From NCBI GenBank assembly GCA_016858145.1, contig JAEHOE010000047.1, positions 1 to 64,000 of the forward strand: a stretch of DNA of 64,000 bases, written 5' to 3'. Position numbers and translations under genes: made by a program. Position 1 is the stretch's first letter; each line of letters begins with the position of its first letter. The notes under the pieces were generated by a model that ran no database searches, was not told the DNA's origin, and saw nothing but the letters and a program-made list of their open reading frames with translations. Source of the stretch: Edaphochlamys debaryana. Lineage: Eukaryota > Chlorophyta > Chlorophyceae > Chlamydomonadales. This document shows, piece after piece, positions 10,240 to 21,169 of the stretch.

Positions 10240-13200
10240 TTAGAACCAGCTGCGGCGGCCGGCGGGCGCCATGTACAGCCAGGCGCCCGCCACCAGGGCC
10301 GCCACCGCGGTGACGGCGGCCGAGGGCTTGGCGGCGCCGGCAGAGCCACCCGAGGGCGGCGGCGGCGGCGAGCTGGGGGCCGGGTTCAGGGCGTCGGCGG
10401 GGATGAGCACGGCATCGATGACGTGCACGATGGAGGTGTCGGCGTTGACGCTGACGTCAGCAGCGACGACCGTGGCGTTGGACTTGGCGGCCACGAAGCG
10501 GACGGTGCCGCCGCTGATGCGGACGGTCAGGGGGGCGCTGCGGGGCAAGGCACGGGGCGCGCGGACAGGGTATTGCGTTCAGGGCGATGCAGGAGGAGGA
10601 GAGGAGAGGAGACCAAGACTTTGCAGAGGAAGACTCACTTCTAAATCACACGTCTTAACCCTGCCTGGCCCAACCCTGTGGCCAACCAGCTTTGGCCCGT
10701 CCCCAACGCCCCGCCCCCGCCAGGGTTGCCACCCACCCGCCCAGCGTGGTGACGGTCTGGCCGTCGGTGAGGGCCGAGGACTTGACGGCGCCCGAAATGA
10801 TGTGGGCCTGCAGGGTGGAAAGCGAGGCGGCACAGTAGGGCCAAGGCGGCGCGCAACGGGCCTAGGGATCGGCCAAGCCGGCGGTGCTGGCACATGCACG
10901 GAACTTGCACCCTGGCAGGAGCAGCGCATGAAGGCATGTTCTCGCGGGAGTGCCCAACCGCATACTAGCATGCCCCCATCTATCCTCTTGATCCACCTCG
11001 TTCCTAGCTGTTCCCGTGCACGCACCCTGAGGATGCGGTTCAGGTTGGCCTGGTCCGCCAGCAGCTGGGCGGAGGTGAGGCCCAGGCTGGTGAGAAGGGA
11101 GGTGAAGGCGGCGTTCTGCGCGGGGTAGGGGTAGAAGCAGGGAAAGCGGAGCGGGGTGGTAAGCCGGAGCGTGGGGCCATACTAAAAGAGGGAGGAATAA
11201 AAATCCGAGTCTGGTCGAGCGACGGGGAACGACGAGGCACAGCGGATGGAGCTGGGAAGGGGCAAAAGCGGCCCGCTGCGCCTTGGTACATGAGCCCCGC
11301 CTGCGGTCCCGTCCCCACGCACCGTGGGCGCCAGCACGGTGGCGGGGAAGGTGGCGTTGTTGAGGGCGGCCAGGAGGGAGGTGTCGTTGGAGGCCTGCAC
11401 GGCCGCCAGCAGGATGGAAAGGCCGGCCTGGGAGGCGGCGGTGGCGATGGTGGTGGGGAAGGGCAGCAGCACGTGGTCGATGAGGTGGATGTAGGAGCTG
11501 CGTGGGGGGTAGGGGGGACCAGATTGGGGTAAGCGAAGGACTTGCACAAGTGCGGCGGCAAGGTTCGCTTAGTTTGAATCGGCGCAATTCTTTTCTTGTG
11601 ATGCCAGATAGACTTATGTATGCCCTCCTCCGCGCATGCCGCTGTGCCTGCTTGTGGCTGTGCTGGCGCCACCCAGGCCCCCGAAGCACTCACCGCGGGC
11701 CGACGCCGACGGCCAGGTTGGCCGCAGTCACGGTAGCCGCGGAGCCGCCAATGGGGGTGACCTGGACGCCGCCGTTCACAGCGACCACGGACACATTCTT
11801 CCCGGTGCTGTGGGGGGATGGGGTGGTCGGGGGTCAGGCACGGGTTGGTGGGCCGGCGAGAGAAGGGGTATCAGGAGGGTTCGGCTCGTGCTATGTTGGC
11901 CCTAAGATGGCCGCATCCCGGGCTTGGCAGCAGAGCACTTGCTCGATCTGTCCACGCCGGGCTGATGCCGGAGCTCAGCGTGCTCACAAAAAAGGACCTC
12001 TCCCACGTGCCCGCGCCGCCACCGACACGCCAGCCGAGCACGCGCCAGCGCGGTCCTTTCCCCTACGATCCATCCAGACCCTCCGGCCCCCAGCCTAAGT
12101 GCCCACAGCAACCATCCATCTCCAAGCGCGTACTGCGTCAGCCCCGGTTGGTCACTCACAGCAGCGTGGGGAAGGCGGCGGCGGTGGCGGTGGCGGCGGA
12201 GGCGGGGATCTGCTGCGGCACCACGTGGTAGCGCAGGATGTCGGCCAGCAGGGCGGGGCGGGCCACCAGGGCGTCCACGGTCAGGCCCAGGGGAGCGAGG
12301 GTGCGGGTGAAGGCGTCCTGAGAGGGAGAGGAGGGGAGAGGGGAGAGGAAGGGGAGGGTGGAAAGGGAGCAGAGGTGTGGGATGAAAGGGTGAGGCAAGG
12401 GAGGTGGCGCAGTGGTCGTACGTACCGTGGGAGGCCAAGGCCAGATTGGACCGGTAGGTGGGTTACGGGTTGCTGGCAAGGTGCGGCCAGTGCGTGCGGC
12501 AACGGCCCGCTGCCCCGAGACTCACGTTGGTGGGAGCGAAGAGGGTGACGTTGAGGGCGGGGTTGGCCAGGGTGGAGGTGAGGTTGGCGGCTTGCACGGC
12601 GGCCAGCAGAGTGCTGAGCGAGGGGGTGCGGATGGCGGCCTGCGCGGGGGGCATGGCGGCATAGGTGGGGAGGAGTTTGAGCGGGGGGGGTGACGCAAGG
12701 GGTCGCCGGAGGAAGGAGAGGCACAGGCGGCCCACCGTGGGAGGGAAACACGCACCGCGTCGCCCCGCATGCCAACAGCAGCTCCATAACGCAGCCGTTT
12801 GCGCCAGCCCCGAAGCCCTTCTTCACCAACGCACACATATAGGCCCTTGTCGTGCCGGGAAGCCCCCTGCCCAGCACCCACCGAGGCAATGTTCTTGAAG
12901 AAGGGCAGCAGCACGGCGTTGACCACGTGCACCACCGAGCCCGTGGCCGCCACGTCAGCAACGGTCACGTTGGCGTCGGAGCCCACGGAGGAGACGGTCA
13001 CGGTGCCGCCGTTGCGGACGACCGTCAAGTTGCTGCCGGCACTGGGGTCGGGGTGAAGGGGGGTCGAGGGGGCGCAACAGGGCGAGGCACGGAGTGTCAG
13101 AGAGAAGGTAGCAGATGCCGATGTGCAAGAGAGTGCTTGCCGTCCGCCTTGACCAGGCCAAGACTACACAACCGCAACCGCAACCGTGTACACGCGTGCA

Positions 13201-14155
13201 TGCGCACGCCCTTGGAACCAGGAAACGCATGACTGACATCGATCAGCCTCGAGCACAACTCACAGGAGAGTAACCACGGGGGTGGCAGTGGTGGGCACGT
13301 CGGCGGCCCGCACGGGCGTGGGCAGCAGGTGGTAGCTGAAGATGGGCGCCAGCGAGGTGCCCAGGGCCAGCAGGTCGGCCGCGGTGATGCCCAGGTCGGT
13401 TACCAACTGCTGGAAGGCCTGTTTGGAGTGGCGGGGGGAGCGAGGGGAAAGGGGGGAGGGAGTTAAGGGAAGAGGGTGTGGGAGGGAGCGGGCGGGTGCC
13501 GTGGGGGTCGAGGCAGATAGGTCGAGGGTCAGGGGTACTCGATGAGGAGGAGGCAGGTTAGAGGAGCGGGAGCAAGAGGTTTACAGCCTGCAGGTTGCGG
13601 TGGTGGACAGCAGGTGCGCAGCAAGGGAGGGGAAGCTGGAGGCACCCCGCGTTCCCCGGCTCGAGTGGCTATGCAGCGTGCCACGCTCCCGCAGCCACGA
13701 AGCCGCGACGGTGCGAACTCCATTACGCAACCGTCCTGGCCAGCCCGAGGCCGCCCCCCCGCATACCCCCCGGCCAGAACCCGCTCTCACAGCATCGGTG
13801 GGCGCGAATGCCGTGATCGTCAGGCTCGCGTTTGAGAGGAAGGTCGCTTGCCCGGAGGCCTGGACACCCTGGACGAGTAGCGTGAGGTTGTTGGCCACGG
13901 CCACGGACGCGATGCTCTGCGAGCTCGCAAACGGCGAGCTGGCCAGCAGTAGAAGCCCTGTGGATGGGGGGAAGCGCGGAAAGGCTTGAAGTTACGGCTT
14001 GCTCGCAAGTGCGTGTGAAGGATCAGAATCGCAGCTTGCACCATACGCCGAGGCCAGCCGCGGTGCACCTCTACTGCAAGAGCGCATTATGTAGGGCACA
14101 ATTACTCGCCTGCGACCAGCGCGAAGGACGCGACGGCCGAGCGGCGCATCGCCAT
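10240..14155 (-). CDS. Secreted protein with three FAS1 (fasciclin) domains
   Basis: Minus-strand exons, 5' to 3': 14155-14110, 13957-13791, 13418-13264, 13041-12882, 12639-12526, 12317-12160, 11807-11694, 11497-11323, 11115-11026, 10807-10737 and 10537-10240 (stop TAA); 515 residues. Joining exons 1 and 2 gives a classic signal peptide (MAMRRSAVASFALVAG, then LLLLASSPFASS). Three FAS1 repeats follow at about residues 30-170, 177-315 and 325-455. Each has the first motif (FAPTD, FAPTN, LAPTV), a YH-type centre (YHLLP, YHVVP, HIISG) and a second motif ending VHVVNAVLLPF, IHLIDHVLLPF or VHVIDAVLIP. The tail has a Pro/Ser linker (APSSPPPPPSGG) and a hydrophobic end (about 485-505), suggesting a GPI signal or membrane anchor. 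FAS1 proteins act in cell adhesion and extracellular matrix; Volvox algal-CAM is a relative. Exons 3 and 6 end at the same point of the domain and in the same phase, consistent with duplicated domains. Intron 1 needs a GC donor. Confidence 0.87.
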
Positions 14156-14895
14156 GTTCGTTACGTCGGGGTGAACACTAAGGCGGGTACTTCACGTGTG
14201 CTAGACCGGCAGCCTTTGTATTATATGTGCAGACACCGTGTTGCCCAGAGCTACTTATACCCCTCTTGGCCTAATGCTCATCGTATACAACGACCTTCCA
14301 GGACAGACCCGTTTCCGCCACATACCGGGGGGTTGACGCCACTTCGCACCCGCGCGCTAGATGCTTGGCCAGCTCGTGTGACTACATGAACATAATAAGT
14401 GCATCACTCTCATTACACTTGCCTGGCTGCAGACACGTTCGAGGTAGTGAGCCGGCATTGAATGCGGGGTTGGAATTGAGCGGCTCGTGCGTGCTTGCGC
14501 CTGCAGCGGCGGCAGTATGGTGCTTTAACACCATAACGCGGGGCCTTGTATCTAGCAAGCGCGTGCCCTGAGAACGCGGTGGGGTCGGCGGGGGGGCTGC
14601 CAGGCGCAGACCGTGTGCCGAAACACACGCGGGCAAAAGAACAAAATCTGCGCGCCTCCGGGTGCAAAGATCACCTGGCCACACGTAACCGTGCTTAGCG
14701 CGTACTGGTTTTTAGCCCGACTGTGTGTGCAACACGACGTTCGCAGATTCTGACGCGACCAGACTGCACTTCACCTTGCCTTGCTCTCAAACCTGGATGT
14801 AAGGTAGCGAACACCGAAGGGCTCGCCCGCGAGGGCTGGGCTAACGCGAAAGCTAGCTGTTTGAGGCGAGCTCGGGCGAGGCCTGCAGTTTAGCG
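14156..14895. promoter_or_regulatory. Divergent intergenic region, FAS1 (-) / DCN1-like (+)
   Basis: This 740-base interval separates two genes transcribed away from each other and must contain both promoters. A TATA-like ATTATATG (CATATAAT on the minus strand) at about 14220-14227 lies about 65 bases upstream of the FAS1 start codon. No clear core element was seen for the DCN1-like gene. Confidence 0.35.
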
Positions 14896-17800
14896 ATGGC
14901 CGCCGACGCAACGCTCATGTTTCTCCACGAGGCCTTCGTCTCGTTTAGCGGTGCGTCGGCGCGCGCGGCGCGCTGCAGCTGCGGAATGAAAGCTCTCGCT
15001 TGACGCAGCTGCGCTACGCAGATGTGCTGGCCACCGAGGCTAACTGCTGGGAGGCCTGCAAGACAAGGCTTACGGAGTTGCAGAAGAGTTGGCAGGATAA
15101 AGGCTTGTTCGGGTGCGGACATGGCACTGGGCCTGCATTTTGGCGGTCTCCCCGGCACCACGCGGTCTTACCTACCTCCGTGCCACGTGTGCAGTGGGAA
15201 TGCCCTCAACGTCATCACCCAGTACCAGGGACAGATCAAATGGCAGGTGCGGACCCCTGCTTTCCCCCCGCACCCCGTGCCCCCCAGTCCCCCCCCCGCC
15301 CTCAACAAACGAACGTGTTTACGAGAGCTTCCAGCTTGTGCCCCGCGCAGGATATGTCCCCCGACCAGTTCGGCCGGTTCTACCGCTTCGTTTTCTATCT
15401 GTGTCGGGAGCAGGGCAAGCGCAACATACCGGTGGGTGGCATAGTTACCGGTGGCTCGTCGGCTTGGGGTGCGGCGAGCGCGGACAAGCCTACCGGCACG
15501 CTCATCCCTGCACCCGTGACCGGCCCTCTCCCTCACTTCCGCCCTGCATCCCGGGCCATGCGTGGCACATCCCTTTCTCAATTGCGCGTGAGCCCATTGC
15601 AAAAAAAACACCCGTCCCTCCCACCTCAACCCTGCGTCTCAGATGGTGCTCGCGGTGGCACTGTGGCGGCTGCTCATGCCCGGGCGGTTCCGCCTGCTGG
15701 AGCGCTGGTGCGCCTTCGCGGCCGCCAGCACAGCGCACGTGGTCACAGAGGACACGTGGCGGCAGGTGGGGGGACCGGGTGGGGGACAGGAGTCTTGCGG
15801 GGTCATGCGGTCCGCTGCTCCTCCGCCATCCGGTCAGGCTTCGGTCAGGCTGCAGCCGGCCTGCATCATCCACCGCTCGGGCCTCCCCCAACAGGACTCA
15901 CGCGCCGGGTGTGTGCTGGCCGTATGCTGGAAGCAATTGAAGCGAACCCAAAAGTGCAACAGAGGCGAGACCCTGGCTGCAGCGGGCTGACCCCGTGCGT
16001 CCTGTCCCACGCGCTCGCGGTCCATGCCCGCGCTCATCCCTCCACCCTCCCTCCCCACCCCCCTCACATGACTTCCACACCCTGCGTGTCCCGACTCTCA
16101 CACCCGGTGTGCCCTCACCTCTCCCGTGCCCCCTCAGGTCCTGGACTTTTCCCGCATCATCCACGAGGACCTGTCCAACTACGACGCCGCGGGCGCCTGG
16201 GCGGTACTGCTGGACGAGTTCGTGGACGACATGCGCCAGAGCAGGAGGTGGGGCGCGGGGCCGGGGGACTGGGCTGGGGTGGGGTGGGGTGTTGGGGCGG
16301 AGCAGGAGGTGGGGCGCGGGGCCGGGGGAGTGGGCTGGGGTGGGGTGGGGTGTTGGGGCGGAGCAGGAGGTGGGGTGCGGGGCCGGGGGAGTGGGCTGGG
16401 GTGGGGTGGGGTGTTGGGGCGGAGCCGGAGGTGGGGTGCGGGGCCGGGGGAGTGGGCTGGGCGGGGGTGGGGTGTTGGGGCGGAGCAGGAGGTGGGGTGC
16501 GGGGCCGGGGGAGTGGGCTGGGGTGGGGTGGGGTGTTGGGGCGGAGCAGGAGGTGGGGCGCGGGGCCGGGGGGGTGGCGGCGGAGCAGGCAGGAGGGGTG
16601 GAGGGACGGAGTGGGGCAGGGGCGGGCCACCTGTAGACAGACGCCCTGATCTCACGTCCGTACGTCCGTGCATGCGCAGGCGCGGCGGGGATCGGGGTGA
16701 CCGCGGCAGCATCGGCAGCCAGGCGGAGCTGGACCGCCGCATGTCGGGCGCCTGCGGGCCGTCGGGCCTGGGGCACGACCCGCTGCTGGGCGGCTTCGGC
16801 GGCGCCATGGGGGGCATGGCCGGGGGCTACGGCGGCGGCGGGGGCCCGAGCATGCCGCCCGCCGACCTGCATGCTGCGGCTGCGGCCGGCATCATGTCCT
16901 TCATGTCCAGCATCAGCCCCAGGTGGGGCCGTGGCGGGGGTGGGGCAAGGCGCGAGGGCTGGGGCGGGGCTGGCTGGGGCGGGGCAGGGGCTGGGGCTGG
17001 GGCTCGCGTGGGCGCGTGATGCCCCCTCGTGGAGTGCTGGGGTGGTGCAGCTTGGGATGCGGCGGAGGCTAGCTTGAGACTCGGGACATACATGTGCTAT
17101 GTATGCCGCGTCCTTCGCATCACACCCGCCGCTCCGCCCTCGGCCCTGGCTTCCCGCTCGTGCGGTATCCGCAGGTGCGGCAGCAAGCGGCGGGAGCCTG
17201 ACGTGGACGTGGTGACTCAGCAGCTGTCGGAGATGCCGCTGGGGGGCGGCGGGGGTAGCGGCGACTGCGCCCACATCATGCCCGGCGTGCACCCCGAGGC
17301 GGGCGGCTCGCACATGTCGTACGGCGGCGCACACCCGTACGGCAGCCTGCAGCGCGGCGGCCCCGCGGACGCTCTCGCGAAGCGCCTCTGCACGGAGCGG
17401 CCCGGTCTGCAGCCGGTGCCGCTGCCGCCTGCTCACTCGGCAGGAGCGGACCCGCAGCTGCCCCCCAACCCGCACCACCCGCCGCCCCAACACCCCCACC
17501 AACAGCACCCGGGGCACCCCCACCCGGGGCACCCCCACGTGCTGCTCCCCCTCTTGGGCCAGGCCCAGCCCCCCCACGCGCTCCTCCCCGGCGACCCCCA
17601 CCCCCACGCCCTGGCGCCTTCGGGGCCGGGCTGCATGGCAGAGGCCGCAGCACAGCACGCAGCAGCGCAGCACGCAGCAGCGCAGCACGCAGCAGCGCAG
17701 CACGCAGCGCAGCAGCCCGCCGGCGGCGCCATGTCTTGCTGCTCCGTGGGCGGCGGCGGGGGCGGCCTCGGCAGCGGGCCCAGCAGCGGCGCCCCTAGCA

Positions 17801-18195
17801 GCAATGAGCCCATGTCCTGCTCGCGGGGCAGCGTGGACTCGGACGGCTGCCACGGGCCCGTGGGGACGGCCACAATGGAGGGACTGCAGGTGCGGATGGG
17901 GCGGGGCGCTGGTGGTGGTGCAGGTCAGAGGGGCGGTGGCACAGGGGGTGCTGTGGGGTTACAGGGGCGCTTTAGGGTCCCGTGTATCCAGCACGGCCCA
18001 GCTTACTGACGCCGCCCGTGCCCGCCCCCACCTCCTGCTGGAACTCCCGAGTAGGACGGCGCCGGTTCGCACCCGCACCTCCTGCAGACGCCCGGCAGCC
18101 AGTTGTGTCCGCAGCAGCGGCGAGCGCTCAAGGCGCGGCGGTCCGGCGTCTCGGACATTGTGCGGACGGCCGTGTCTGACGCGCTGGGCTTCTGA
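14896..18195 (+). CDS. DCN1-like (PONY/DCUN1 domain) protein with long low-complexity tail
   Basis: Exons 14896-14950, 15022-15112, 15195-15246, 15351-15431, 15643-15765, 16138-16247, 16680-16922, 17175-17889 and 18088-18195 (stop TGA); 525 residues. Residues ~50-172 carry the PONY domain of Dcn1/DCNL proteins: FGRFYRFVFYLCRE, AVALWRLL...GRFRLLERW, TEDTWRQVLDFSRII, then DLSNYDAAGAWAVLLDEFVD, the conserved cullin-binding block. DCNL proteins promote NEDD8 conjugation to cullins. The N-terminal EF-hand-like half of a normal PONY domain is not recognisable; residues 1-49 are unlike it, so exons 1-2 are the least certain. Residues 172-525 are Gly/Met-, Pro/His- and Ala/Gln-rich, including HPGHPH and AAQH repeats, whereas animal DCNLs are about 260-300 residues in all. 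Intron 6 (16248-16679) is 432 nt, stop-free and repeat-filled. Confidence 0.8.
16241..16606 (+). repeat. 61-bp minisatellite spanning the exon 6 donor of the DCN1-like gene
   Basis: G-rich units begin at 16241, 16302, 16363, 16424, 16485 and 16546, an exact 61-base period with few substitutions (GCAGG is GCCGG in the fourth). The first unit starts inside exon 6, so each unit repeats the GAG/GTGGGG donor context. The array decays after about 16600. Confidence 0.9.
17647..17712 (+). repeat. In-frame 15-nt coding repeat (Ala-Ala-Gln-His type)
   Basis: Four near-perfect copies of GCAGCGCAGCACGCA encode an AAAQH repeat in the C-terminal tail of the DCN1-like protein. A smaller CCCCACCCGGGGCAC duplication just upstream (about 17505-17540) encodes HPGHPHPGHPH. 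Confidence 0.85.
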
Positions 18196-19688
18196 GGGTG
18201 TGGACGAGAGCGGCCCTTCTGGAGCAGCATGTCTGGCGCTGCGGGCTAATTGGTGATTGCTGTGAGGGGGGCGGTGCGGGCGCTGGCTGTGAGCGGCCCT
18301 CTGTGAACCAGTGTGGCGTGCGCTTCGGGCTGGCGGATAATGGCAGTTTAGGCTTGGGGAAAGAGAGGGAATGTTCGCCTGGGGCATCCGAGTCCGCTGC
18401 TGCACCTCGGCCTTTGGGGATCGGGGCTGGACGGGAATCGCATTGCTCATTGCTCTGTGCTTCCGGGAGGGTGGCAAGGATTTGCGCCCATTGGGTACAT
18501 ACGATAAGACTGCTGCTGGGGGAGAGGCCGCTGTCGCTCAGGTGGGGCGGCGGTGTACCTGGTGCAAAGGCGACGGCTGGTTGGGTTTTGCGGCACAGCA
18601 GCCGCTGCAATAAGTACGGGCCATGTGGCTGACGCTGGGCTCCGTTATCACTCGGGGGCCGGGGACTTAAAGTCGGGGCTGCAGGCCTTCAGTGGAGGCC
18701 CGGTATTGCTGCTGGGGATGAGGCCGCGGGCATCAGGCGCTGTCGAGGAAATTAAGTGTGTGACTGGGCGGCCAGCAAGTTGGCGTCCTGGGCAGTACAG
18801 GTAGAGGTCAGCACTGGCATGCAGGTTGCAGGTAGGAGTTACTTTTGGTGAGGAAGGGCACGGGGCAGCCCGCCGATGCGGGTAAGGCAAGCATGGCCTG
18901 TGTACAGTAAATAGGCCTGACACCTCCACCACCGTCCCCACCACCGCCTCCCCTCAGTCCTCCCCTCAGCCCCCTGCGGGATGTCGCTGATTGTGGTTTG
19001 GCCCGTATGGAGCTGGTGCTGCGACATTTTGATAAGGGAAGGGAAAGTGGAAGTGACGTCTCGGCACAACGCGGGCCCTACTTATACTCATGGTTACAGG
19101 GATAGGACTGCTGCCCCTGCGGGTCCGCCCACTTGCCTGACGCGACCGCCACCCAACCCCCTCCTGTTGGTAACTGGGTGCTGCTGTGTGCTGGGCGGGG
19201 GTGCTGAGACTGTAGAGACTGTAGAGCTGGCCACGTGTCACCCTTGCCTCTGACGCGCGACGGCGCCGGGGATTGCCTGCGGGCTCCCCAACTCGGCTCT
19301 CTAGCAGCGCCATCGAGCAACGAGCTTTAGCAAGCACGCACGCTCACCAGGAAGGATATTATCCAGCAGCAGATCGCGAGGCAGAGCTCGTGGCGAGGCA
19401 CGCGCGCGCCGACTGTCCCGACAGCTGCTGACGCGCCGCTCAACGCCCGGAGTCGGCATTGCCCACATACCCTGCCGCACAGAGCCACGCCGCGCCCAGC
19501 GCCACGCCTTGCCGTCACCTGACGCTCGTGCACCCATGCAGCAGCGGCGCCGGGGTACTTAGCCTGGCCCTCCTCCCTTGCCTTTCCACAGCCAAACCCT
19601 CAACCCCCCTCGAACTCTTTGCACTCCGCTGCTCCAAGCAACTTCCAGTACTCCCCCGCTCAGACCCCGCACCACCCCGCCAGCCGCC
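18196..19688. other. Spacer between the DCN1-like and single-FAS1 genes
   Basis: No gene I can support. It holds the 3' UTR of the DCN1-like gene (no TGTAA seen in the first 800 bases) and the upstream region of the FAS1 gene. An open frame at plus 18198-18632 and one at minus 19327-19533 have no domain and no convincing splice partners. Confidence 0.45.
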
Positions 19689-20621
19689 ATGGCCGCCTCC
19701 GTGATGACCCCTCCCGGCATGACCTGGGGCTCCGCCGCCGCCAGCGCCGCCGGCCTGGACGCCGACCTGCTGTCCAAGATCTCCACCGTGTTCGTGCCCA
19801 GCGACGTGAGTGCACACTGGGCAGTGGAGGGGAAATGGCGGGGGGCAGTCGGAGGGAGAATGAGGCGTGGGAGGAGTGAGGGCCGATTGGTTGCGTTGGG
19901 GGCTGGTGGCGGTAGGGCCGTGGTGCCGCCGCGTGCCGGCATTGCTTCCGCGGCTTGCCCGCACCGCCGGACCCCTCTCCACCTGGCACTCGATCTGCCG
20001 TCTTCTCCGCTTCTCCTGCCCCTCGCCTCCCTTCCCCACACCTTCCCCCATCCTCCCTTCCCTCCCACCAGGACGCCATCAAGGCTTACGTCGCCTCCTC
20101 CGGCCTCACCACCGCCGACCTGGCCACGGGCACCGGCAAGGCGGCCGTCACCGCCCACGTCATCCCCAACACCACCCTCACCTCCGCCGACTTCCCCGCC
20201 GGCGCCTCCTCGTACGACACGGTGGCGGGGAGCAAGCTGACGGTGAACAACAGGTGGGGAGAGCGAACAGCCGTGGGGCAGCATGCAAGGGAGAGGGAGT
20301 TCGCATACCGGTAGCAGCGTGGCAAATCTTGGGAAGCGATATTGTGGGAAAGGCCAGCACAGCATGCATGGCAACACAACCTGCTGCCCTCCCCCTACCC
20401 CCCACCCCACCCTAGCGGCGGCATGCTGACCGTGACCTCGGGCGGTGTGACGGCCAACGTCATCCAGGCCGACATCACCACCGGCAACGTGAGGGGGGTG
20501 GCAAGAGTTGCTTGTTGTGATACGGTACTTCACCGTACTTCTTCTAATCTTTCACTGCACGTCCCCCTCTCCTCAGGCCACCATCTTTCTGATTGATCAG
20601 GTCCTGGCCTCGGCCGTCTAA
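19689..20621 (+). CDS. Small single-FAS1-domain protein
   Basis: Exons 19689-19805, 20072-20253, 20416-20488 and 20577-20621 (stop TAA) give 138 residues. The ATG at 19689 sits in a strong GCCGCCATGGCC context. The protein is essentially one FAS1 domain: FVPSDDAIKAYV (first motif), VTAHVIP (the centre), then LTVTSGGVTANVIQADI and ATIFLIDQVLASAV, the closing strand-helix. No signal peptide is visible from this start. Either the protein is intracellular, or an upstream coding exon has been missed; the frame is open for about 110 bases before the ATG, but that part looks like GC-rich UTR. It is unlike the three-FAS1 protein in length and sequence, so it is not a recent local duplicate. TGTAA at 20877-20881 is a likely poly(A) signal. 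Confidence 0.8.
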
Positions 20622-21169
20622 AGGGTCTTCCAGGCGTTAAACTGTGACAAAACGGACCGATTGCTGGCTTCACACGCTGCAAGTGTGTGGACGAAGTCGG
20701 GCAATAGACAAGAAGTGCATCCGGTTGTCTTAGGTGTATATCCAAAGTGGACAACTGTTGCTGTTGGCGGAGACTAAGGCGTTGCAGCAATGGTTGAGAG
20801 CTTGGGTATTGCACCAAGGCCATGAATGTTGGCAAGAGGACAATTGTTGAAGTTACGGGCAAGTTGACTGGCCATATGTAACGGCAACATAAGATTCCTA
20901 TGCTTCGTGCCGTTCGTAAGTATGTACCTCCCTTCGCACAGTGCACACATCCTCCCCCAGCTCCTACCACTATGCATGCCACGCACCAACCTAAACCTCC
21001 GACACATGTGCACCATAACATGACAATAGCCCGCCTCGCACACTACAGCACATCTCAACTTTGAGCCTTACGCATCGACAAGCCAATAGTAAAACAATCT
21101 CTCGCACCTATCTCTCCCTCTGCCCTTTGCCACACATCCTGTCAGCTAACTCCTCTTATCTCCCTTCCT
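20622..21169. other. Convergent 3' region, FAS1 (+) / LRR (-)
   Basis: A 548-base interval between two converging genes, lower in GC than the coding parts. It holds both 3' UTRs. No other gene is visible. Confidence 0.5.
20877..20881 (+). terminator. Candidate TGTAA poly(A) signal of the single-FAS1 gene
   Basis: TGTAA about 255 bases after the TAA stop, in a locally AT-richer stretch typical of a 3' UTR. Confidence 0.5.

Noticed and set aside
10271..11128. 285-codon plus-strand open frame
   Set aside because: Antisense to the last exons of the three-FAS1 gene and runs across its introns; no recognisable domain.
16241..16606. The G-rich repeat array as a CRISPR or regulatory array
   Set aside because: Direct 61-bp units with no distinct spacers, in an intron of a eukaryotic gene; it is a minisatellite.
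18198..18632. 144-codon plus-strand frame after the DCN1-like gene
   Set aside because: Lies where the 3' UTR is expected; Gly/Cys/Arg-rich with no domain.
19327..19533. Minus-strand frame ending at a possible donor upstream of the single-FAS1 gene
   Set aside because: A donor-like GGTGAGC follows LLLDN/IISFL-type codons, but no downstream exon or domain could be joined to it.
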